This document shows positions 42,520 to 49,336 of a stretch of 64,000 nucleotides of DNA, piece by piece (position 1 is the stretch's first letter; each line of letters starts with the position of its first letter). The DNA is from Micromonospora musae. GTDB taxonomy: Bacteria; Actinomycetota; Actinomycetes; Mycobacteriales; Micromonosporaceae. Under the pieces are notes generated by a model. That model searched no databases, was not told where the DNA came from, and saw only the letters and a program-made list of their open reading frames with translations. Position numbers and translations under genes: made by a program. Location: NCBI RefSeq assembly GCF_003626635.1, contig NZ_RAZT01000012.1, forward strand, positions 124,001 to 188,000. The letters run 5' to 3'.

Positions 42520-43340
42520 TGCTGCTCACCTGGCTCTACGTGCCCGGTGACCGGCCGGACCGGTTCGCCAAGGCGGTCGCCTCGGGGGCCGACGCGGTCA
42601 TCCTCGACCTGGAGGACGCGGTGGTCGCCGGGCGCAAGGCGTACGCCCGGGAAGCGGTCGCGGAGTTCCTCGCCGAGGAGCAACCGGTGCCGGTGCAGGT
42701 GCGGGTCAACGAGCTGACGGGGCCGGATGTCGACGCCGACCTGACCGCGGTGGCCGGCCGACCCGGGCTTGCCGGGCTCCGGCTGCCGAAGGTCGAGTCG
42801 GCCGCCACGGTCGTCTCCGTCGCCGGCCGGGTGGACGTGCCGCTGCACCCGCTCGTCGAGTCCGCGCTGGGGTTGGAGGCCGCGTACGCCGTCGCCTCGG
42901 CCCACCCGGCGGTCGCCTCGCTCGGTCTCGGTGAGGCCGATCTCCGCTCGGATCTCGGGGTCGGTGACGACGCAGGGCTCGCCTGGGCCCGCGGCCGGGT
43001 GGTGGTCGCGGCCCGCGCGGCCGGCCTCGGGCCGCCGGCCATGTCGGTCTTCGCCGACGTCGTCGACGCCGACGGGCTCGCGGCGTCGTGCGCGGTGGGC
43101 CGGCGGCTCGGTTTCCTCGGCCGGTCCGCGATCCACCCACGGCAGTTGCCGGTGATCGTCGAGGCGTTCCGGCCCGCCGAGCGCGAGGTGGCCCGGGCGG
43201 TCGAGCTGCTGGCCGCGGTCGCCGAGGCGCAGCGGCGGGATTCGGGGACCGTGGTGCTTCCGGACGGTCGCTTCGCCGACCGGGCGATGGTGGCCGCCGC
43301 GCAGCGCGTCGTCGACCTGTCGGCTCGCTACGCGAGCTGA
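42519..43340 (+). CDS. HpcH/HpaI (CitE-type) CoA-ester lyase
   Basis: 273 residues. WLYVPGDRPDRFAKAVASGADAVILDLEDAV is the CitE start. VRVNELTG, LRLPKVESA, PLVESALGLEAAYAVA and LGLGEADLRSDLG carry the Arg, Glu and Asp metal ligands, and FLGRSAIHPRQLPVI the C-terminal signature. Such enzymes split malyl-CoA, citramalyl-CoA or similar esters by retro-aldol reaction. The ATG overlaps the stop of the CoA-transferase gene by one base. The pair could activate and then cleave a hydroxy acid set free from an imported glycoside. It ends the operon at a strong terminator. Confidence 0.88.
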   Translation: MLLTWLYVPGDRPDRFAKAVASGADAVILDLEDAVVAGRKAYAREAVAEFLAEEQPVPVQVRVNELTGPDVDADLTAVAGRPGLAGLRLPKVESAATVVSVAGRVDVPLHPLVESALGLEAAYAVASAHPAVASLGLGEADLRSDLGVGDDAGLAWARGRVVVAARAAGLGPPAMSVFADVVDADGLAASCAVGRRLGFLGRSAIHPRQLPVIVEAFRPAEREVARAVELLAAVAEAQRRDSGTVVLPDGRFADRAMVAAAQRVVDLSARYAS

Positions 43341-43346
43341 AAGGCC

Positions 43347-43382
43347 CCCGCCGAACGTCTCGACGGCGCGACGTTCGGCGGG
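43347..43382 (+). terminator. Terminator of the ribokinase/CoA-lyase operon
   Basis: CCCGCCGAACGTC (43347-43359) and GACGTTCGGCGGG (43370-43382) form a perfect 13-bp stem 7 bases after the last gene of the operon. Confidence 0.85.
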
Positions 43383-43389
43383 TCTGTCC

Positions 43390-43432
43390 GCGTCGCGCGG
43401 GCCCGGTGAGCAGCCGGGTCCCGCGCGACGCG
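43390..43432 (-). terminator. Terminator of the convergent MFS gene
   Basis: CGCGTCGCGCGGG (43390-43402) and CCCGCGCGACGCG (43420-43432) form a second perfect 13-bp stem, 11 bases after the stop of the MFS gene on the other strand. Two back-to-back terminators insulate the convergent units. Confidence 0.8.
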
Positions 43433-43442
43433 GGGTGGGCGG

Positions 43443-44876
43443 TCAGCCGGTGACCGGCACCGGCGCGGTTGCCCGCCGGCGGATCAGGGTGATCGCGGCG
43501 CCGAGCACCGCCACCGCGCCGCCGATCAGCAGGACCGCGTCGGCGCCGTGCGCCGAGAAGCCGGCGGTCTGGCCGGCCGGCAGCAGGCTGGAGGCGATCG
43601 TGACGGCGCCGGCCACCCCGAGGGCGGAACCGACGTAGCGGGCCGTGTTGTTGGCGCCGGAGCCCATCGCGACCCGGTCCGCCGGGACGCTGGCGACGGC
43701 GAGCCGGGCGAGCGCCGCGTTGAGCAGTCCGCTGCCCGCGCCGGCGAGGATCAGGCCCGGGATCGTGCGGGCCCAGGAGTGAGCGTCGGCGTAGCCGAGC
43801 ATGGCCAGGTAGCCGACGGCCGTCAGGAGGAATCCGAGGGCGAGCTGCCGGGTGGGCGTGGTGCGGGTGCCGAGGTGACGCATCTGGTTGCTGACCACGA
43901 ACGAGGATCCGGCCCAGACGAAGGCGAGCCCGGCCGCGCCGAGCGCGCTCACGCCGATCAACTGCTGCACCAGGGTGGGCAGGACGGTGCTCGGGCCGAG
44001 CGCGGCGAGCCCGGTGAAGAACGCGCCGAGGGTGGCGACCCGGAAGTCCGGCCGGCGGAACAGGGCCAGGTCGAGCATCGGCGCGCGGCCGCGGGCCTGG
44101 ACCACCACGAAGGCGGCGAGCAGCAGCACCCCGAGCACCAGCGGGACGAGCACCCCGGGCCGGAGCCAGCCGCTGCGTCCGGCGGTGACGGCGACGAGCA
44201 GCAGGGCCAGGCCGGCGCCGAGCGTCAACACCCCGGGGACGTCGATGTGGGCGACGCGGCCGGCGCGGGACTCGGTGAGCAGCCGTCCGCCGAGCGCCGC
44301 CAGCAGCACCGCGAGCGCCGCGAGGATCAGGTAGAACCAGCGCCAGCTGGCGAGCGAGGTCAGGCCGGCCGAGGCCAGGGGGCCGAGGGCGATGCCGGCG
44401 CCGAGCATCGACGCCCAGCGGGCCGTGGCGTGCGACCGCCCCTGGGCGGTGTGGAAGGCGTGCCCGAGCAGGCCCAGCCCGGCGGCGAGGATCGCGGCGC
44501 TCGCCACGCCCTGCACCACCCGGGCGGTGATGAAGGTGGCGGCGTTGGGCGCGACCGCGCTGCCGACCGTGCCGACGGCGAGCAGCACGAGGCCGGCCCG
44601 GAAGATGCGCCGCCGCCCGAAGTCGTCACCGAGGCTGCCGGCGACCAGCAGGGTGGCCGCGAGCCCCAGGGTGATCGCGTTGATCAGCCAGGTCTGGGTG
44701 GTGAGGCCGGCGCCGAGGCCCCGCGCCGTCTGCGGCAGGACCGCCACCGGCGCGGTGTAGTTCATGAGGACGAGCAGGGTCGCGGCGCAGACCGCGAAGA
44801 GCGTGCGGGAGTCGGAGCGGGACGCGTCCGGCGGCGCGGCGGCGGACGGCGCGGTGACGCCGGCGGTTGTCGACAT
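43443..44876 (-). CDS. MFS transporter (DHA2-like)
   Basis: 477 residues with about 14 membrane segments. Motif A is GSLGDDFGRRRIF, motif C is GAGIALGPLASAGLTSLASWRW. It would export drugs or metabolites by proton antiport. Its gene is divergent from an HxlR regulator across an 85-base gap containing an inverted repeat, so it is the probable target of that regulator. Confidence 0.9.
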   Translation of the reverse strand: MSTTAGVTAPSAAAPPDASRSDSRTLFAVCAATLLVLMNYTAPVAVLPQTARGLGAGLTTQTWLINAITLGLAATLLVAGSLGDDFGRRRIFRAGLVLLAVGTVGSAVAPNAATFITARVVQGVASAAILAAGLGLLGHAFHTAQGRSHATARWASMLGAGIALGPLASAGLTSLASWRWFYLILAALAVLLAALGGRLLTESRAGRVAHIDVPGVLTLGAGLALLLVAVTAGRSGWLRPGVLVPLVLGVLLLAAFVVVQARGRAPMLDLALFRRPDFRVATLGAFFTGLAALGPSTVLPTLVQQLIGVSALGAAGLAFVWAGSSFVVSNQMRHLGTRTTPTRQLALGFLLTAVGYLAMLGYADAHSWARTIPGLILAGAGSGLLNAALARLAVASVPADRVAMGSGANNTARYVGSALGVAGAVTIASSLLPAGQTAGFSAHGADAVLLIGGAVAVLGAAITLIRRRATAPVPVTG

Positions 44877-44889
44877 GCGGGGAGGCCTC

Positions 44890-44942
44890 TCAGTTCGGTG
44901 AGCGAACCGACAGTAACAGGGTTGGTTCGTTGAATGAACTGA
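44890..44942. promoter_or_regulatory. HxlR-type operator between divergent genes
   Basis: TCAGTTC...GAACC on the left (44890-44907) is mirrored by GGTTC...GAACTGA on the right (44924-44942). The double inverted repeat fills the gap between the MFS and HxlR genes, as expected for a regulator that controls both. Confidence 0.65.
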
Positions 44943-44961
44943 CTAGGGGTAGGATCACAGC

Positions 44962-45486
44962 ATGGCACTGGGGAAGAACTACGAGGGGCAGAACTGCTCA
45001 CTGGCCCGGGCGCTGGAGCTGGTCGGCGAGCGGTGGACGCTGCTCATCGTCCGCGACGCCTTCTACGGCGTACGCCGCTACGGCGACTTCCTCGCCCACC
45101 TGGACATCCCCCGGGCCGTGCTCGCGGACCGGCTCGCCACCCTGGTCGAGGCGAACGTCCTCCAGCGCCACCGCTACCAGGACTCCCCACCCCGGGACGA
45201 GTACCTGCTCACCGACCGGGGCGTCGAACTCTGGTCCGTGATCTACCCGTTGTGGAGCTGGAGCGAGCGGCACTTCGGCGAGGAGGAGCCGCTGCGCACC
45301 TTCCGGCACGTCGCCTGCGGCACCGAACTCGACCCGGCGGGCCGCTGCCCCGCCTGCGGCGGTGAGGTGTCACCCGGTGACGTCGAGGCGCACAGCGGGC
45401 CCCGCCTACCGGCCCGGCCGCGCCGGGACCCGGTCAGCGTCGCGCTGCGCCAGCGCCCGCACCGGCTCCTCCAACCGCTCTTCTGA
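44962..45486 (+). CDS. HxlR-family transcriptional regulator
   Basis: 174 residues. The winged helix is CSLARALELVGERWTLLIVRDAFYGVRRYGDFLAHLDIPRAVLADRL, with the conserved near-N-terminal Cys used by several HxlR proteins to sense oxidants or quinones. A C-terminal CGTELDPAGRCPACGGEV could bind zinc. It is divergent from the MFS exporter. Confidence 0.9.
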   Translation: MALGKNYEGQNCSLARALELVGERWTLLIVRDAFYGVRRYGDFLAHLDIPRAVLADRLATLVEANVLQRHRYQDSPPRDEYLLTDRGVELWSVIYPLWSWSERHFGEEEPLRTFRHVACGTELDPAGRCPACGGEVSPGDVEAHSGPRLPARPRRDPVSVALRQRPHRLLQPLF

Positions 45487-45655
45487 GCCGGCCCGACACG
45501 GGCCGTCCGAGCTGCCCGGGCGGCGGCGACCATCCTCCGCGTCCGAGAAGCTGACGTTCCCGGCTTCGGCGGCCCTGATCGCGGCTCCGGCTCGGAGCCC
45601 CAGGCCGAGGACCGGACGGGATCTTCGGTCGCCCGGACCGAGGAGGTCGGCCTCG

Positions 45656-46255
45656 CTACCGCGCCCGCGTGGGCGGGTCGAGCCGGTCGAGCCGGGCCAG
45701 TTCGGCGGAGCCGTCCCGGACGACGGTGGCGGCGAGAGCGGTGGTCGCCGGGTGGGCGCCGGAGCCCTGCTCGGCGCGGGCGATCCGTACGGCCTGCGAC
45801 AGGTGTGCCCGCAGGTGTCGGGCGACCAGCCGGTCGAAGGCCGGGCCCCGGGCCGCTCGCAGCGCCGTCAGCTCCGCCTCGGTGATCATGCCGGGCATGT
45901 CGTGGCCCTCGTGCGGGTTGGTGGCGGGCGCGCCCGACTCGGCCAGCAGCCCACGCGAGCGGATCAGGTCGGCCTGCTGGCTCTCCTCGACCCGGCCGGC
46001 CAGCGCACGCCAGGCCGGATCGGTGGTCCGGGCGGGCACCAGCTCGAGCACCGGCAGGAGTCGCTCACTCATCGCCACGGTGAGCTGGAGCCAGGCGACG
46101 TCGGTGGGGCTGAACGCACCGGTGGTCGCAGCCGCGGCGGGGGTCTCGCCGGCCAGGTCGGGGCGGGTCGGTGGCGGCGGTCCGGCGGCCGCGCACCCCG
46201 CGCCGAGCAGCGCGAGGCAGAGCAGGACGGACGGTACGGCGAGGCTCGGGCGCAT
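45656..46255 (-). CDS. DUF305 lipoprotein
   Basis: 199 residues. Lipobox LLGAGC. The DUF305 helical-bundle pattern is TDVAWLQLTVAMSERLLPVLELV, EESQQADLIRSRGLLAESG, HEGHDMPGMITEAELTALRAA and GPAFDRLVARHLRAHLSQAVRIA. The His/Met-rich HEGHDMPGM resembles copper-contact segments of related proteins. AGGAGG precedes the ATG. It lies downstream of the DUF1996 gene, separated by a terminator. Confidence 0.85.
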   Translation of the reverse strand: MRPSLAVPSVLLCLALLGAGCAAAGPPPPTRPDLAGETPAAAATTGAFSPTDVAWLQLTVAMSERLLPVLELVPARTTDPAWRALAGRVEESQQADLIRSRGLLAESGAPATNPHEGHDMPGMITEAELTALRAARGPAFDRLVARHLRAHLSQAVRIARAEQGSGAHPATTALAATVVRDGSAELARLDRLDPPTRAR

Positions 46256-46275
46256 CGCACCTCCTTTCCGCCGTG

Positions 46276-46308
46276 GGGAGCGGACCCCGTGCCAGTGGGT
46301 CCGCTCCC
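46276..46308 (-). terminator. Terminator of the DUF1996 gene
   Basis: GGGAGCGGACCC (46276-46287) pairs perfectly with GGGTCCGCTCCC (46297-46308), 20 bases after the DUF1996 stop on the minus strand. Confidence 0.8.
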
Positions 46309-46328
46309 TTGCGGATGAGCGGGTCGGA

Positions 46329-47252
46329 TCAGAGCGGCCGCCCGTCGTGGCCGCACTTGATGACCGGGCGGATGCAGTCGTTGACCCGGCGGGCCATCTC
46401 CGCCACCGGCCACGCGTTGAAGAAGTCGCCGTGCATCGTGTAGCCCGGCCCGGAGGCGAGCCGGAACTGCGCCGGGTCGCCGCTGACCGGATAGCGGAGC
46501 ACCTGCCGCAGCTTCGGCACCGGCACCGGGTGGGTCGCCGGGCAGGCCTGGTTGACCGGGTACGCCATGTGGCTCTTGTGGTCGGGGGAGTCCAGGTCGC
46601 GGCCGTTCCAGCACTGCGGGAAGTCCAGGTACGACTCCAGCATGGTGCCGGCCGGGCAGTTCACGAAGTCCTTCGACGGCGGGACCTGCCCGGCGTGCAG
46701 GCACGACCAGCGGGCGATGCTGTCGTTCGGGCCGGTCGCCCGGGCGTTGCCGGCGACGATCCGCAGCCCCTGCGGAATCGGTTCGGTGCGGGCGACGACG
46801 TCGCTGCGGACGCCCTCGCCCAGGTAGTAGAAGGTGGAGATGATCGGCTCCACGGCCACGTTGTTGCGGTACAACGTCGGCACCCAGTACGACGAGACGT
46901 CGACCTGGGGGTTGCAGGTGGTCGGTGAGTTGATCAGATCCGGCAGGGTGGTGAAGGCGTCGGTGACCGTGGCGCCGAAGAAGCTGTGCATGTGCGAGGC
47001 GCCGGGCAGGCCCGGGAAGATGATCGGGTCGTCCGGCAGCCGGTGACTGTACGAGCAGTCGGCGGGGAACTCGGCCACCCGGATCGCGTTGACGCCCGGG
47101 GCGGCGTCGGCCCGGCTGGTGTCGGCCTGTGCGGTGTCGGCCTGCGCCGTGGTGGAGATGCCGTAGGTGCCGAGTAGGACCAGCAGGGCGCCGAGCGCCG
47201 TGGCGAGGCGCAGCCGGCGGCGGATGCCGGAGCGGGGTGAGGCCCTGTCCAT
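46329..47252 (-). CDS. Secreted DUF1996 protein
   Basis: 307 residues. A signal peptide (about 12-40) is followed by the DUF1996 core: AEFPADCSYSHRLPDDPIIFPG, GASHMHSFFGATVTDAF, SYWVPTLYRNN, PDHKSHMAYPVNQACPATHPVPVPKL and GYTMHGDFFNAW. These are the conserved His/Asp and Cys positions of the family, found in fungi and actinobacteria and probably carbohydrate-related. The frame extends to 47477, but ATG 47252 has AGGAG at 8 bases and starts the signal peptide. A perfect operator-like palindrome lies about 105 bases upstream. Confidence 0.85.
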   Translation of the reverse strand: MDRASPRSGIRRRLRLATALGALLVLLGTYGISTTAQADTAQADTSRADAAPGVNAIRVAEFPADCSYSHRLPDDPIIFPGLPGASHMHSFFGATVTDAFTTLPDLINSPTTCNPQVDVSSYWVPTLYRNNVAVEPIISTFYYLGEGVRSDVVARTEPIPQGLRIVAGNARATGPNDSIARWSCLHAGQVPPSKDFVNCPAGTMLESYLDFPQCWNGRDLDSPDHKSHMAYPVNQACPATHPVPVPKLRQVLRYPVSGDPAQFRLASGPGYTMHGDFFNAWPVAEMARRVNDCIRPVIKCGHDGRPL

Positions 47253-47355
47253 CGCGGAACTCCTGTCGGGTGGGTCAGGGACGGGTCCGGCGCCGCCGCC
47301 GAAAGGCATCGGAGATCCCTGGCCGGGACTGGTGGTGGGTGCTGCGCGAGCAGGT

Positions 47356-47371
47356 GAGAGAGCGCTCTCTC
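47356..47371. promoter_or_regulatory. CebR-like palindromic operator
   Basis: GAGAGAGCGCTCTCTC is a perfect 16-bp palindrome centred on GC, like the LacI-family CebR/BxlR operators (GGGAGCGCTCCC) that control polysaccharide-degrading enzymes. It lies upstream of the DUF1996 gene, and a TTGACA on the minus strand lies just beyond it (about 47399-47404). No LacI gene is adjacent. Confidence 0.6.
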
Positions 47372-47486
47372 GATCCAGCGTCAACCCGACGTCGACAATT
47401 GTCAATACGTGCCCGACCGTGAAGCGCCAGGCGGCGAAAAGGGCCGACCCCTGGTGCGGGCCGACCCTTCGAGACATGGTGACGAC

Positions 47487-47520
47487 GAAAGGGCCGACCC
47501 CGTGCGGGGCCGGCCCTTTC
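47487..47520 (-). terminator. Terminator of the C39-like gene
   Basis: GAAAGGGCCGACCCC (47487-47501) and GGGGCCGGCCCTTTC (47506-47520) pair with one mismatch round a 4-base loop, 14 bases after the C39-like stop. A weaker, related hairpin lies at about 47438-47469. Confidence 0.8.
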
Positions 47521-47534
47521 GGTTACTTCTCGGG

Positions 47535-48191
47535 TCAGTTGGCGGAGTAGCCGCGGGTGGCGACCCAGTCGGCCAGGTGGTCCACGCTCACCCAGTAGGA
47601 GGCGGTGGCCGGGTCGGCCGAGTCGGCGATCTTCACCTCGTGCCCGCCGTCGCGGTAGCCGATGACGCTGATGTAGTGGCCGCCTTCGTAGGAGTGGGTG
47701 TTGCCGTCGGTGTCGGTGCTGGTGCCGGCGATGTTGGCGACTACGGCGTGGCCGTCGTCGACGGTGCGGACGATGTCGTCACGCAGCTTGTCGGTCTGCT
47801 TGTCGTCGGCGGTGGGGTTGGAGATTTCGACGGAGTGGTAGGCGTTCTTGCCGGTCTCCTTGTTCAGGACGGGGGTGATGTCGTTGATGGAGTTGGTGCC
47901 TGCCTCGGTGGTGCCCATTTCCTTGGCCATGGCGTCGACGTTGATGTCCTTGCCCTGGACGGAGAGGGCGTTGCGGGTGGCGGCGGGGCCGCAGTAGTAG
48001 AAGTTCGGCTGCGCCTCGTAACGCACGTTCAGTTCACGCTCGCTGTGGCCCTTGCGGTCCTGGACCTGGCTGGCGGGCTTGGACTCGGCGGGGGCGGCGT
48101 TGGCGGCGATGGCGGGGCCGGCGATGCCTCCGCCTGCGGCGGCGATGCCGGCGGCGGTGAGGACGGTCTTGCGGATCAGATCGGTACGCAT
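47535..48191 (-). CDS. Secreted C39-like cysteine peptidase
   Basis: 218 residues. Signal peptide 1-32 (RKTVLTAAGIAAAGGGIAG...) resembles that of the lysozyme-like protein at 1330-1923. The catalytic pattern of peptidase C39-like proteins is complete: QPNFYYCGPAATRNAL (Cys67), EGGHYISVIGYRDGG (His172) and KIADSADP (Asp190). Unlike true bacteriocin-leader peptidases it is free and secreted, so its substrate is unknown; a wall or extracellular peptide is possible. The gene is single and lies behind a second array of four SigR-like promoter elements, an arrangement shared with the gene at 1330. Confidence 0.85.
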   Translation of the reverse strand: MRTDLIRKTVLTAAGIAAAGGGIAGPAIAANAAPAESKPASQVQDRKGHSERELNVRYEAQPNFYYCGPAATRNALSVQGKDINVDAMAKEMGTTEAGTNSINDITPVLNKETGKNAYHSVEISNPTADDKQTDKLRDDIVRTVDDGHAVVANIAGTSTDTDGNTHSYEGGHYISVIGYRDGGHEVKIADSADPATASYWVSVDHLADWVATRGYSAN

Positions 48192-48387
48192 GATGTGTGC
48201 CTCTCTGTTCGGGGGTGCACGCGGAAGTGTGTCGGGGTCCGCGTGTGGTGAGGGGGAGGTTCGAAGGCCCGGCGGCGTGGCCTGCTCGGGCGGGTCCGGG
48301 GTGTAACGCGGCCGGGTCGGCCGGCATTCCGAGGCGTCTCGTGCGGGTGGCCCGACGGGTGGTCGGGGCGCGTCCCGTGGGGGTGTG

Positions 48388-48706
48388 CAACGGCCTCGGT
48401 GGGCCGGTCATTCCCGGGGGCCCGGCGGGGCGGCGCTGGTGAGGTGCGTTGCCGGGGTGTTCACCGGCGGGGCCGCCCTGCTCGGCCCCTGATTGGGTGC
48501 GTCGCCGGGATGTGTAACGGCCTCGGTGGGCCGGTCGTTCCCGGGGGCTCGTCGCGGGTGGCCCGGGTGGTGCGGGGCTCGCGGCGGCGGGGGGTTCAAC
48601 GACCCGGGGCCGGTGATGATTCCCGGCTGGGCCGGTGGTTCGGGGGCCGGCGAGCGGGGTCGCGCGGCTCGACCATGTTCAACGACCCGGGCCCGGCGAT
48701 GATTCC
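48388..48706 (-). promoter_or_regulatory. Second array of four SigR-like (ECF) promoter elements
   Basis: Read on the minus strand, GGAAT/GGAAC boxes at 48702-48706, 48619-48623, 48537-48541 and 48410-48414 are followed after exactly 18 bases by GTTG, GTTG, GTTA and GTTG (48680-48683, 48597-48600, 48515-48518, 48388-48391). Spacing between elements is 83, 82 and 127 bases. All point towards the C39-like gene, and the nearest leaves a leader of about 195 bases. Flanks such as GACCGGCCCACCGAGGCCG are repeated in two of them. The pattern is the same as at 809-1151. Confidence 0.65.
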
Positions 48707-48802
48707 GCCGCCGGGGTGGCCCCGACCACGGGACGCCCGGTCTCGAACCGGACACCGGTGGGCCAACCGGCCCGGTTAAACCGGACATTACACCCGGACG
48801 GG

Positions 48803-48886
48803 CGGATGATCCACTCGACCTCATTGAAGTCGCGGTGAATCCGGCGGCGGACACCCCGACCTCATGGAAGTCGAGTCGATCTCCGC
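48803..48886. repeat. Diverged long-hairpin repeat (fourth copy)
   Basis: GATGATCCACTCGACCTCATTG...AAGTCGCGGTG (48806-48837) faces CACCCCGACCTCATGGAAGTC...GAGTCGATC (48852-48881). It is a diverged relative of the 5' palindromes. As at the other locus, CGGTGTCCGGTTCG (here on the minus strand, 48744-48757) lies between this repeat and the promoter array. Confidence 0.65.
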
Positions 48887-49155
48887 GCAAGGCGCCCGTC
48901 GTCGACCGATCCGCCCAGACCTCGCGTCGATCTCCGCGCGGCGCCCGTCGTCGACCGATCCCCCCAGGCCTCGCATCGATCTCCGCGCGGCGCCCGTCGT
49001 CGACCGATCCTTCCAGACGGCGCGGCGCGCGGCGTCGACCGATCCGCCCAGGGCTCGCGTCGATTTCCGCAAGGCGCGCGGTGTCGACCGGGCCGCCCAG
49101 GGTTCGCGTCGATTTCCGCAAGGCGCGCGGCGTCGACCGATCGGCCCAGGCATCG
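48871..49155. repeat. Tandem repeats of about 49 bp
   Basis: Units beginning TCGATCTCCGCGC or TCGATTTCCGCAAGG and containing GTCGACCGATCCGCCCAG start at 48876, 48927, 48976, 49060 and 49109 (spacing 51, 49, 84, 49; the long one carries an extra part-copy). They are degenerate and have no unique spacers, so this is not a CRISPR array. Short frames through it are Arg/Pro-rich repeats without coding character. Confidence 0.75.
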
Positions 49156-49162
49156 CCCCGCG

Positions 49163-49252
49163 CTCTTCGGCGGCACGACGCCGCTGGTCGCCGCGGCGCT
49201 GGTCGACGGCACCCACAGCCTGATCGCCCGCCGCTCGGTCCGGACGTCGGCG
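49163..49252 (+). pseudogene. Possible remnant of an MFS (MHS-type) transporter end
   Basis: The frame reads LFGGTTPLVAAALVDGTHS, which resembles a membrane-segment motif of metabolite:H+ symporters (FGGT-P-VA--LV). It covers only about 25 codons, lies in the same frame as but far upstream of the M28 peptidase start, and has no start codon. It may be the scar of a deleted gene next to the tandem repeats. Confidence 0.3.
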
Positions 49253-49336
49253 GTGTCGGTTCCGGACGAACGGCCGTTGCGGACGGGAATCGATAAGTGT
49301 CACTGTCAAGCTCCCTCCGACCCCGAGGAGCCCCCG

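Noticed and set aside
48871..49155. Possible CRISPR array
   Set aside because: The units are contiguous and degenerate, with no unique spacers and no cas genes nearby.
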